Of a DNA stretch of 8,952 nt, positions 1 through 5,874 are shown in pieces; within the stretch, counting starts at the first letter, position 1; each line of letters opens with the position of its first letter. The DNA comes from Chitinophagaceae bacterium (GTDB lineage: Bacteria; Bacteroidota; Bacteroidia; Chitinophagales; Chitinophagaceae): the NCBI GenBank assembly GCA_020853515.1, contig JADYYU010000260.1, forward strand, positions 1 through 8,952. Direction: 5' to 3'. The translations under genes and the position numbers were made by a program. A model generated the notes under the pieces. It did no database searches, was not told the DNA's origin, and worked only from the letters and a program-made list of their open reading frames with translations.

Positions 1-485
1 CAAAAGCCGCTTTTTTACATTCAGTAAGTCAGAATGTTGTTTCTTTTACGAATGCCAGTCTGCGCGCAGCTACTTACGAATGGGATTTCGGCGATGGCTC
101 TCCGCTCAGCAATGCCGTAAGTCCGTCACATACTTATGCTGCCATTGGTAATTATACAGTGAAGCTTACAGCCAAGAGTGCCTGTAATAGATACTCCTTA
201 AAGAATGCTCAGATCAGTATTGCTTCCATCCCAAATGCAGTAGACGATATAAGCGATGATCATGACAAGGGCCTACGAATTTCCTATGTCGATCAAAAAC
301 TTTTCATCAATGGCAGTTATCAGGAAATGATCGTGATTGATTTATATGGCAGAAGGGTTTTGTACGACCAGAATGAAAAAGGCAGAAACTTTGTGGGTTG
401 TGCTTATCTGCCTTCAGGTGTTTATTTTTATAAAGCACTCAGCAAGCAAAAGAAAACGGTGATGGGCAAATTTATGGTTGAGTAA
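1..485 (+). CDS. Secreted PKD-domain protein with T9SS C-terminal sorting domain (5' partial)
   Basis: The frame is open from the window edge (first full codon at base 3) to TAA at 483-485, so only the last 160 residues are present and the true start lies upstream. Residues ~12-60 form a PKD domain: WDFGDGS at 27-33, an HTY motif at 43-45 and the closing GNYTVKLT strand. PKD domains are Ig-like spacers in extracellular proteins. Residues ~90-160 look like a type A T9SS sorting domain: short beta strands, a central VIDLYGRRV strand, the typical LPSGVYFYKA stretch, and a basic GKFMVE end. The usual YPNP entry motif is absent, so this tail is slightly divergent. The protein is therefore expected to cross the outer membrane through T9SS and be released or anchored at the surface. 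Its main functional domain is outside the window. It ends 4 bases from the convergent PspC gene. Confidence 0.88.
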   Translation, partial: KAAFLHSVSQNVVSFTNASLRAATYEWDFGDGSPLSNAVSPSHTYAAIGNYTVKLTAKSACNRYSLKNAQISIASIPNAVDDISDDHDKGLRISYVDQKLFINGSYQEMIVIDLYGRRVLYDQNEKGRNFVGCAYLPSGVYFYKALSKQKKTVMGKFMVE

Positions 486-489
486 AACG

Positions 490-711
490 CTAAAACCAGC
501 GGATAGGATTTCTTTTAGCCGATAAGATATACTTCTTGATATTGATCCAAAAAGCAATAATGAAATAAACAATTACCGGCGATCCAAAAGTCAGAAAAGA
601 AATATAGATAAACCACATTCTGATACGTGTAATGGAGATATTGAGTTTTTCACCCAGATAGGTGCAAACCCCGAAAATCGTCCATTCGATATTGTTTCTG
701 AAATTGTTCAC
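490..711 (-). CDS. PspC-domain small membrane protein
   Basis: This 73-residue protein is almost entirely one PspC domain. The hallmark WTIFGVCTYLGEKLNIS is at 10-26, followed by an arginine-containing stretch and one hydrophobic segment at ~33-56 that includes the conserved FGSPVIVYFIIAF. A short basic tail (KRNPIRW) follows. PspC in proteobacteria is an inner-membrane sensor/effector of the phage-shock response. Stand-alone PspC proteins in Bacteroidota are common, but their role is not well defined, and no pspA or pspB is seen nearby. The start is GTG at 711; no ATG lies further upstream in a sensible position, and the domain begins only nine residues later. A perfect Bacteroidota -7 box (TATATTTG) ends 4 bases before this GTG, so the mRNA may be leaderless. 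The family call is firm; the physiological role is not known. Confidence 0.88.
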   Translation of the reverse strand: MNNFRNNIEWTIFGVCTYLGEKLNISITRIRMWFIYISFLTFGSPVIVYFIIAFWINIKKYILSAKRNPIRWF

Positions 712-715
712 TGTA

Positions 716-723
716 CAAATATA
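716..723 (-). promoter_or_regulatory. -7 promoter box of the PspC gene
   Basis: Read on the minus strand the bases are TATATTTG, an exact match to the Bacteroidota -7 consensus TAnnTTTG. It ends 4 bases before the GTG start at 711, so transcription should begin at or next to the start codon. No clear TTG -33 element is seen at the usual distance. Confidence 0.55.
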
Positions 724-760
724 AGAAATTAATCACTTTTAAAAATTAATTTATACCCTG

Positions 761-790
761 GCCCGCAATGATACAAATCATATGCAGGGC
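761..790. promoter_or_regulatory. Bulged inverted repeat between divergent promoters (possible operator)
   Basis: The left arm GCCCGCAATGAT (761-772) pairs with the right arm ATCATATGCAGGGC (777-790) over 12 base pairs, around a 4-base loop ACAA. Two single unpaired A bases (782 and 786) lie in the right arm. The element lies between the predicted minus-strand promoter of the PspC gene and the plus-strand promoter box at 804-811, upstream of both predicted transcription starts. No T-run follows on either strand, so it is not a normal terminator. It could be a regulator-binding site or a structured transcript from an unrecognised promoter. Confidence 0.4.
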
Positions 791-803
791 AGTCAGATAG
801 GGG

Positions 804-811
804 TAATTTTG
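804..811 (+). promoter_or_regulatory. -7 promoter box of the small helical protein gene
   Basis: The sequence TAATTTTG fits TAnnTTTG exactly and lies 21 bases before the ATG at 833. It sits downstream of an in-frame ATG at 782, which argues that the earlier ATG is not used. No TTG -33 element is evident. Confidence 0.5.
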
Positions 812-832
812 CAATCTAAAATTAATAAAAAC

Positions 833-1210
833 ATGAAAGATTCAATAGCACATCATCATTTACTTTGCGAAGAGTGGACCCGCGAACTCAATTTTTTTAA
901 ATCGGAAATTCCTTTCTTTAAAAAGCGATTGCTCGAGGTAGCCGCAAAAAATACGGGTATGGAAGTGATGCAACAGGTAGAACATTACGAAAACAAATTC
1001 AGGATCATACAGATTCATATCGATGAATTGCTGCATGATGTGAAGCTGAAGAACGAGGCCCTGCTGAAAGAAGCCTATGCCAAACCTAATTTTATTAATG
1101 TAAAAATGATTGAGCAGGATGCAGAAATGGAAGATCTGATGGCTGATACTTCGAAGGATTTTTACGAAACCAAAAGTGCTTTTTATCGCTTCTTGGGGAA
1201 GGTATTGTAA
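833..1210 (+). CDS. Small helical (coiled-coil) hypothetical protein
   Basis: This 125-residue, highly charged protein has no signal peptide or membrane segment and should be cytoplasmic. It looks almost wholly alpha-helical: residues ~5-38 and ~40-85 read as two long amphipathic helices, and a third at ~89-122 follows a break at KPNF. That suggests a helical bundle or antiparallel coiled coil. Notable local features are a triple His at 7-9, Cys12 and Trp15. I do not recognise a named family; similar short helical proteins are often seen as conserved hypotheticals in Bacteroidota. The start at 833 (MKDSIAHHH) is chosen because the promoter box at 804-811 lies after the in-frame ATG at 782, which would add 17 residues. 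The gene stands alone, divergent from the PspC gene and separated by 161 bases from the next gene. Confidence 0.75.
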   Translation: MKDSIAHHHLLCEEWTRELNFFKSEIPFFKKRLLEVAAKNTGMEVMQQVEHYENKFRIIQIHIDELLHDVKLKNEALLKEAYAKPNFINVKMIEQDAEMEDLMADTSKDFYETKSAFYRFLGKVL

Positions 1211-1240
1211 CATAGGCTCTGTTCTTTTCTGTGAGGTATT

Positions 1241-1260
1241 TTATTGGAGACAATAATTTT
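1241..1260 (+). terminator. Possible weak intrinsic terminator after the helical protein gene
   Basis: TTATTG and CAATAA form a perfect 6-pair stem around a GAGA tetraloop (GNRA type), directly followed by TTTT. It starts 30 bases after the stop codon at 1210. The stem is A/T-rich and therefore weak, so this is only a candidate. Confidence 0.35.
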
Positions 1261-1287
1261 ACCTTTCACATTCACACAAGACCTTCA

Positions 1288-1295
1288 TATCTTTG
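1288..1295 (+). promoter_or_regulatory. -7 promoter box of the YdeI-family gene
   Basis: TATCTTTG matches TAnnTTTG exactly and lies 76 bases before the ATG at 1372. If used, it gives a leader of roughly 70 bases that contains the inverted repeats at 1303-1358. No TTG -33 element is seen at the expected spacing. Confidence 0.45.
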
Positions 1296-1302
1296 CGGCA
1301 GA

Positions 1303-1358
1303 GCCGGATCATAGTATCCGGCCTGCCGCTTTAAGGATGAGCTGAATGTCCGGCGGTA
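1303..1358 (+). promoter_or_regulatory. Structured 5' leader with two alternative hairpin pairings
   Basis: GCCGGAT (1303-1309) and ATCCGGC (1316-1322) form a perfect 7-pair hairpin with a 6-base loop. TGCCGC (1324-1329) can pair with GCGGTA (1353-1358) through one G-U wobble. A second copy of TCCGGC at 1349-1354 could instead capture GCCGGA at 1303-1308, disrupting both hairpins. The region lies in the predicted leader just before the YdeI-family start codon. It matches no riboswitch class that I recognise; the alternative pairing may be chance. Confidence 0.35.
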
Positions 1359-1371
1359 AAGAATATAGCTT

Positions 1372-1944
1372 ATGACTCACACCGAAGTATTTTATCCGGA
1401 AAGCGTTGCCGCCTGGCGGAAATGGCTAAAAAAAAATCATGATACAGCGCATTCTGTATGGTTGGTTTTTTATAAAATAAGTGCAGGTAAACCCACGATC
1501 ACCTGGAGTGAAGCGGTGGATGTGGCGCTCTGCTATGGGTGGATAGACAGCAAAAAAGTAAAAGCGGATGACGAAACTTCTCACCAGTTTTTTAGCAGAC
1601 GGAAAGCAAACAGCACCTGGTCGAAAATTAATAAGCTAAAGGTTGAAACCCTGATCGCAGACGGACATATGACAGCAGCCGGACTCAAAAGTATTGAAAC
1701 AGCCCGCCAAAATGGTTCATGGAATCTCCTCGATGAAGTGGAAGAGCTGATCATTCCAGATGACCTCGAAATTGCCTTTGGCACTGAGCCGGCCGCTAAA
1801 GATTTTTTTATAAGTCTGAGCCGCTCGGTGCGAAAAATGATCTTACAATGGGTGGTGATGGCTAAACGCCCTGAAACCAGGCAAAACCGAATCAGCGAAA
1901 TCGTATCCCGGGCTGCGCAAAAGTTAAAGCCGCGTCATATTTAG
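1372..1944 (+). CDS. YdeI/OmpD-associated (OmdA) family protein
   Basis: This 190-residue cytoplasmic protein has the usual length and layout of the YdeI/OmpD-associated family, sometimes named bacteriocin-protection proteins. Family hallmarks visible are the CYGWIDS block at 54-60 with the following KKVKADDETSHQFFSRRKANSTWSKIN region (61-87), then VETLI..GHM..AGL..IE.A..NGSW (91-117). The C-terminal OmdA segment follows at ~145-185, with FFISLSRSVRKMILQW and AKRPETRQNRI. No signal peptide or membrane segment is present. The biochemical function of the family is not established; links to stress or peptide resistance come from enterobacterial homologues. The ATG at 1372 is preceded by no Shine-Dalgarno sequence, but puts the domain at the expected N-terminal position. 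A 9-base A tract at 1428-1436 encodes LKKN and leaves the frame intact. It converges on the ABC operon with a 29-base gap. Confidence 0.88.
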   Translation: MTHTEVFYPESVAAWRKWLKKNHDTAHSVWLVFYKISAGKPTITWSEAVDVALCYGWIDSKKVKADDETSHQFFSRRKANSTWSKINKLKVETLIADGHMTAAGLKSIETARQNGSWNLLDEVEELIIPDDLEIAFGTEPAAKDFFISLSRSVRKMILQWVVMAKRPETRQNRISEIVSRAAQKLKPRHI

Positions 1945-1973
1945 CAGTGATGGCCCATGACTTATTTGATTCT

Positions 1974-2651
1974 TTATGAAATAATTCGCCCGTCACTCAT
2001 TTCGATGGTACGGTTGGTTTTCGCTGCAAATTCATTGTCATGTGTTACAATCAGCATGGTTTGCTGGTAATCTTTTGCCAGATTTTTAAAAATATCAAAA
2101 ACGATATCACTGTTCTTTTTGTCCAGATTGCCGGTGGGTTCGTCGCCCATAATAATATGGGGATCGTTGATGAGCGCACGCGCAATAGCCACCCTTTGCT
2201 TTTGTCCGCCTGATAGTTGATTGGGCATTTTCAGCGCCTCTTTTTCAATATCCAGTATTTTTAATTTTTCGAGGGCGCGATGCTCAATTTCCTGCAAGCT
2301 GTACCGCGCCAGTTTGATGGCAGGCAGCATCACATTTTTAAGCACCGAAAATTCATTGAGCAAATAGTGAAACTGAAAGACAAAACCGATCTTTTCATTC
2401 CGTACCTGGGCAAGGGCCTTTTCCTTTTTGCCGGTCATCAGTTCATTGTCGATATATAGCTGACCTTCATAGGCGGTGTCCATCGTCGACAAAATATAAA
2501 GGAGGGTCGACTTGCCGCACCCGGACTTGCCGATCACGGATACAAAATCTCCCTTGGTGATCGAAAAATTAATTTCTTTCAAAATGGGAATGGTCACCGG
2601 GTCGTGGAAACTTTTTTCAATATTCTTTGCTTCTAATATCAGGTTGCTCAT
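1974..2651 (-). CDS. ABC transporter ATP-binding protein, LolD/MacB type
   Basis: This 225-residue nucleotide-binding subunit is complete. Visible motifs are Walker A GKSGCGKST (41-49), Q-loop Gln93, the ABC signature LSGGQKQ (146-152), Walker B HIIMGDEP (165-172, with Asp170 and catalytic Glu171), the D-loop NLD (175-177) and H-loop His204. The stretch FVFQFHYLLNEFSVLKNVMLP after the Q-loop closely resembles the LolD subgroup of the lipoprotein-release system and is less like MacB. It is expected to power, as a dimer on the cytoplasmic face, the permease encoded immediately upstream. Its ATG is one base after the permease stop codon, and a Shine-Dalgarno-like AGAGGA lies inside the permease end, indicating translational coupling. 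It is the last gene of the operon. The ATPase call is firm; the transported substrate is unknown. Confidence 0.95.
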   Translation of the reverse strand: MSNLILEAKNIEKSFHDPVTIPILKEINFSITKGDFVSVIGKSGCGKSTLLYILSTMDTAYEGQLYIDNELMTGKKEKALAQVRNEKIGFVFQFHYLLNEFSVLKNVMLPAIKLARYSLQEIEHRALEKLKILDIEKEALKMPNQLSGGQKQRVAIARALINDPHIIMGDEPTGNLDKKNSDIVFDIFKNLAKDYQQTMLIVTHDNEFAAKTNRTIEMSDGRIIS

Positions 2652-2652
2652 A

Positions 2653-3906
2653 TTATTTTCCTCTAATGATGTCTACCGGGTCAATTTTACTGGCTTTGCG
2701 GGCAGGCAACAAACCGGCCAGGTAAGTAGTAGCCAGCGAAAATACGATGCCGATGATATAATATTTCAGATCATAATTGACCGGGAATGTTTTGATAGTG
2801 GGCAGGGCGGCCGTATTAAAAGGAATGCTGTCTACCACATTCGACAATGCAAATCCAATCACCAAACCCAAAAAACCACCAAAGAGTCCGATTGATAAGG
2901 CGATGGTGATAAAAATGTATTTCACGTCCTGACCTGAAAACCCGGTCGCTTTTAAAATGGCGATCGAGTCCATTTTTTCATAGATCATCATATTGAGAAT
3001 ATTATAAATGCCAAAGCCTGCCACGATCAGCAGCGTGATGCCGACTGCATAAGAGATAATACTGCGCACATTACTCCCGGTTTCAAACTGGGCATTGGCC
3101 GACTGTATATCTTCGGCATCGGTTTCAAATAGTTGTTCGTATTCTTTGGCGATGGCCGGTGCCTGCAGAATGTCAAATAATTTGATATTGATATCTGTGA
3201 TGTAGGCATTGTTTTTACCCAGTAATTTTTGGGTGGTAGCCAGCGAGGCAAAGCTTTGCACCTTATCCAGATCCTGTAATCCCGACTGAAAAAAGCCCAC
3301 TACTTTCAGGGTTTGCCGGTCGCCGTTAGGAGTGGTCACCTGCACGATATCGCCGACATTTACCAGCATTTTATCGGCTGCAGCTTTTCCTAAGATCAGA
3401 CTATTGGGCGCGTTTTTCAGATCCATGAAATTGCCTTTGGGTACATAATCTTCAAAATGAAACAAGCGTGTTTCAGCTTCTACATCTATTCCATTGATCA
3501 CACCCGTGATATCCACATTGCCGACATTGTAAAAAACCTGGGCGGTCACTTTTGGCGCAAGTCCCATCACTCTAGTGTCTTTTTTTAAGTACGATACAAT
3601 CGCCAGATTATTATCAATTTGCTGACTGTGTCCATTCGGTTTTACAGATGAAACAAAATTGATATGATCCGGAAACACCCGATCGACAGGCTGTATGGCC
3701 GTGGGTTTTATTTCATTAAAGAGCAGGATATGCGGGGTGCGGTTTAAGATGAGACCATCGAGCAGATCATTGAGACCGGTCATAAATCCCAGCAGGGTGA
3801 TAAACATCGCAATGCCGAAGGTAACGCCCACAGCGGCCACCAGGGTTTGACGCCAGCGGGCCAGCAGCAGCGACTTTGCGATATCAAATATGAGGGGATT
3901 TATCAT
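2653..3906 (-). CDS. ABC transporter permease, FtsX/LolC-MacB family
   Basis: This 417-residue protein has four predicted membrane helices: ~21-44, a large periplasmic domain at ~45-282 (MacB_PCD-like), then ~283-305, ~331-357 and ~382-401. The C-terminal FtsX domain shows the coupling region MIYEKMDSIAILKATGF (307-323) and the closing PARKASKIDPVDIIRGK (401-417), both typical of this family. The N-terminal helix followed by LNRTPHILL (54-62) resembles LolC/LolE proteins, which extract lipoproteins from the inner membrane; MacB-type efflux permeases share the same fold. No ATPase domain is fused, unlike in MacB. The ATG overlaps the adaptor stop codon (ATGA) and the stop is one base from the ATPase start, so the three genes form one tight operon. 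A single permease implies a homodimer. Confidence 0.93.
   Translation of the reverse strand: MINPLIFDIAKSLLLARWRQTLVAAVGVTFGIAMFITLLGFMTGLNDLLDGLILNRTPHILLFNEIKPTAIQPVDRVFPDHINFVSSVKPNGHSQQIDNNLAIVSYLKKDTRVMGLAPKVTAQVFYNVGNVDITGVINGIDVEAETRLFHFEDYVPKGNFMDLKNAPNSLILGKAAADKMLVNVGDIVQVTTPNGDRQTLKVVGFFQSGLQDLDKVQSFASLATTQKLLGKNNAYITDINIKLFDILQAPAIAKEYEQLFETDAEDIQSANAQFETGSNVRSIISYAVGITLLIVAGFGIYNILNMMIYEKMDSIAILKATGFSGQDVKYIFITIALSIGLFGGFLGLVIGFALSNVVDSIPFNTAALPTIKTFPVNYDLKYYIIGIVFSLATTYLAGLLPARKASKIDPVDIIRGK
2659..2664 (-). promoter_or_regulatory. Shine-Dalgarno-like site for the ATPase gene
   Basis: On the minus strand AGAGGA lies 7 bases before the ATG at 2651, within the last codons of the permease. 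Such purine-rich sites are unusual elsewhere in this window and support this start within the operon. Confidence 0.5.
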
Positions 3907-4985
3907 TGAACGGGTTTTAAGATTTCGTCTTTTTCACTGAGACCTTGCAGTATCTCCACATTTTTATAGTCTTTGAGTCCGGTAGTCACTGTTTTATTTT
4001 CTTTTTTAGAGATCCATACAAATCCTTCATCTACCAGATAAGTGCGGGGTATCATAATGGCCTTATCTTTTTTATGCAACTCGATATTCGCTTCGAGCGT
4101 CATGTTTGGATACAACGTTTCAGGCTGTTTGGTAAATGCAGCTTCCACTTCAAACGTGCGGCTGCGTTCATTCATCAGCGGATTTACTTTTGTGATGAGC
4201 GCTTCAAAGGTTTCATTTTTATAACTCTCCATCGTGATAAACACCTTTTGTCCCGGTGCGATCTTTACGACGTCGTTTTCATCTACCTGCAATAAAATAT
4301 AAAAGCTGCCCGCATCGCCGATCAGAGCCAGGGGTGTTTGCGTATTGGCCATTTCACCCTCTTCTTTCAATATATTATACACTTTGCCTTTCACAGCACT
4401 TTTGACTTCAAAATCGTTGAGCATGGTTTTAGAAAGGGATACATTATTGCGGCTTTGTGCCGAAGCATAATTCAGTTGTTTTTGCAAGTCGTTTAGCCGG
4501 TAAATAGCTGACTCATAGCTGGCTTTGGAGGCCGAATACGCCAATTCACGCTGCTCCAGTTCAACCCTTGTGCCGATCTGCTCAGACCAGAGACGTTTTT
4601 GTCTGCTTAAAAGTAATGAATCATTCTTCATTTTTTTCTGCGCAAGATTAATATTCAAACGCATTTCACTCAGCTTATCCTGATTGGCATACAGGTCAGC
4701 ATTGCCGGCGGCTAATTCTGCGTTGGCCACATTCAGCACACTGCCTTCATTGGAAATACTAAATAAAGTTTGCCCCTTCTGCACCACATCGCCTTTATGC
4801 ACCAGTACGGATTTTATGATGCCATTTGCCTTGGCAAACACCTGATACTGGTTACTGCTTTTTACAATGCCGGATGCATACACTGATTCAGTAACCGACT
4901 CAATGGTAGGGTGGGTAGATTCAAATTTGCTTTTACAGGACGTGCTGATGAGAAAAATAAAAACCCACAAAAGATTTTTTTTCAT
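3903..4985 (-). CDS. Periplasmic adaptor lipoprotein (HlyD/RND membrane-fusion family)
   Basis: This 360-residue adaptor begins MKKNLLWVFIFLISTSC, a lipoprotein signal peptide with the lipidated Cys at 17. The domain order is that of MacA-type adaptors: first lipoyl half ~46-80 (AKANGIIKSVLVHKGDVVQKG), a long coiled-coil hairpin ~84-180, second lipoyl half ~192-225, beta-barrel ~226-305 (VDENDVVKIAPGQKV; NPLMNERSRTFEV) and a membrane-proximal domain to the end. It should link the permease to an outer-membrane channel, which is not encoded here. An in-frame ATG at 5018 would add 11 residues, but a perfect -7 box (TACTTTTG) lies between the two starts and the shorter form gives a textbook signal peptide. 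The stop codon overlaps the permease ATG by 4 bases. The substrate (drug, peptide, lipid or lipoprotein) cannot be told from sequence. Confidence 0.92.
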   Translation of the reverse strand: MKKNLLWVFIFLISTSCKSKFESTHPTIESVTESVYASGIVKSSNQYQVFAKANGIIKSVLVHKGDVVQKGQTLFSISNEGSVLNVANAELAAGNADLYANQDKLSEMRLNINLAQKKMKNDSLLLSRQKRLWSEQIGTRVELEQRELAYSASKASYESAIYRLNDLQKQLNYASAQSRNNVSLSKTMLNDFEVKSAVKGKVYNILKEEGEMANTQTPLALIGDAGSFYILLQVDENDVVKIAPGQKVFITMESYKNETFEALITKVNPLMNERSRTFEVEAAFTKQPETLYPNMTLEANIELHKKDKAIMIPRTYLVDEGFVWISKKENKTVTTGLKDYKNVEILQGLSEKDEILKPVQ

Positions 4986-4989
4986 TCTG

Positions 4990-4997
4990 CAAAAGTA
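4990..4997 (-). promoter_or_regulatory. -7 promoter box of the ABC operon
   Basis: On the minus strand the bases are TACTTTTG, an exact TAnnTTTG match. It ends 4 bases before the ATG at 4985, which predicts a leaderless or near-leaderless operon mRNA. No TTG -33 element is evident upstream. Confidence 0.5.
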
Positions 4998-5033
4998 CTT
5001 CATTATTGCCCATTTCATGTTGACATAAATCTC

Positions 5034-5041
5034 TACCTTTA
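5034..5041 (+). promoter_or_regulatory. Degenerate -7 box upstream of the nine-helix membrane protein gene
   Basis: TACCTTTA matches TAnnTTTG except for the last base. It lies 43 bases before the ATG at 5085; a TTG at 5006-5008 is 25 bases further upstream, slightly outside the usual spacing. A weak purine-rich site (AAAAGGG, 5071-5077) precedes the start codon. Confidence 0.3.
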
Positions 5042-5084
5042 CAGATATATATCAGCACCCGGGTGAAACTAAAAGGGTATACTC

Positions 5085-5861
5085 ATGTTACGTGCAATTC
5101 AAAAGACCGTTGTTTTTTTTCTGACCACCCACTTCTTCATTGCGTTGATCGCCGTCATTCTGGACCTTGAAACGAATATTCTATTGCATCAGCCGTTACA
5201 GCACTGGAGTTTATATGCTTTTATATTTACATCTACACACTTTGCCTACAATGTTTATTATATTAAAACAGATAAGAGGCAGATGTTTATGATGCTTGCG
5301 TTGGTTTCACTGATCGCCAGTGCAGGCTTGCTATTTTTTATTCCGGCGGTATTTTACCCGCGTTTGTTTTTTATTGGGATGGCATCCGGTCTGTATATAT
5401 TGCCGGTGTTTTTGTCTTTTAAGAAAAATAAGTACTATACTTTTCTCAGATTACTGTTGCTGATTTTTGTGTGGGTGACTACTACCTGGGTGCTGCCGGC
5501 TCAACCGGAGATCAGGCAATTTTCATGCTCGCTTTTATTGTTATGGCGTATCGTACTGATCAGTATCAGTTGTTTGTTGTTTTTTATCAGAGATGAAAAA
5601 GAGGTTCGTATCAGGCAGCAGGCTGTCACTATCCTGTATGTCTTATTAGCACTACAGGTGATGCTTGCCATTGCGATGCTGATTTATCTTCAAACTATAC
5701 TCGGTTGCTTATTACTGGTGAGTTGTCTGCTCTGCATATTCTGCAGTGTTCGTTTTTTGAAGCGCATGCATAGCCACGTTTTTTATCTGGCCTTCGCTGA
5801 CGGGGTTTTGTTTGCCGAGGCAGGCATTGTCCTTTTTTTGCATTTACTTCACGCTTTGTAA
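5085..5861 (+). CDS. Nine-helix membrane protein, possibly a divergent UbiA-superfamily member
   Basis: This very hydrophobic 258-residue protein has about nine membrane segments (~9-27, 40-58, 67-88, 93-111, 120-138, 148-168, 181-201, 203-222, 234-256), the number typical of UbiA prenyltransferases. Several landmarks recall a UbiA-like family common in Bacteroidota: YN at 55-56 in the second helix, GLYILPV at 102-108, LRLLLLIFVWVTTTWVLP at 121-138, a FIRD motif at 167-170 and ADG near the C-terminal helix. The Asp-rich motifs that bind Mg-diphosphate in true UbiA enzymes are not conserved: the second site is reduced to IRDEKE. Enzymatic activity is therefore doubtful and the assignment is an inference from topology and remembered patterns. 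It lies 13 bases upstream of the KirBac gene and diverges from the ABC operon. Confidence 0.6.
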   Translation: MLRAIQKTVVFFLTTHFFIALIAVILDLETNILLHQPLQHWSLYAFIFTSTHFAYNVYYIKTDKRQMFMMLALVSLIASAGLLFFIPAVFYPRLFFIGMASGLYILPVFLSFKKNKYYTFLRLLLLIFVWVTTTWVLPAQPEIRQFSCSLLLLWRIVLISISCLLFFIRDEKEVRIRQQAVTILYVLLALQVMLAIAMLIYLQTILGCLLLVSCLLCIFCSVRFLKRMHSHVFYLAFADGVLFAEAGIVLFLHLLHAL

Positions 5862-5862
5862 T

Positions 5863-5870
5863 TATTTTTA
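5863..5870 (+). promoter_or_regulatory. Near-consensus -7 box of the KirBac gene
   Basis: TATTTTTA matches TAnnTTTG except for the last base and ends 4 bases before the ATG at 5875. A T-run ending in TTG at 5838-5840 lies 22 bases upstream, within the usual -33 spacing. The channel gene could thus have its own, leaderless, transcript besides read-through from the preceding gene. Confidence 0.4.
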
Positions 5871-5874
5871 CGGC

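Noticed and set aside
488..501. CGCT/AGCG hairpin at the convergent junction as a bidirectional terminator
   Set aside because: Only four base pairs with a six-base loop and no clear T-run; it overlaps the last codons of the PspC gene.
782..832. Longer N-terminus of the helical protein starting at the ATG at 782
   Set aside because: The -7 box at 804-811 and the right arm of the inverted repeat lie inside this stretch, so it is more likely promoter DNA than coding.
1428..1436. Nine-base A tract as a possible slippage or frameshift site in the YdeI-family gene
   Set aside because: The frame is continuous across it and the protein matches its family on both sides; no overlapping downstream frame of interest was found.
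2512..2895. Open frame on the plus strand across the ATPase/permease junction
   Set aside because: It is antisense to two genes with unmistakable family motifs, and its translation shows no recognisable domain.
5020..5050. TTGACA at 5020-5025 resembling a sigma-70 -35 box upstream of the nine-helix protein gene
   Set aside because: No good TATAAT-like -10 element lies at 16-18 bases, and Bacteroidota primary sigma factors use a different consensus.
5812..5874. Longer KirBac N-terminus from the ATG at 5812
   Set aside because: The extension overlaps the end of the upstream gene out of frame and encodes residues unlike Kir N-termini; the ATG at 5875 fits the family length.
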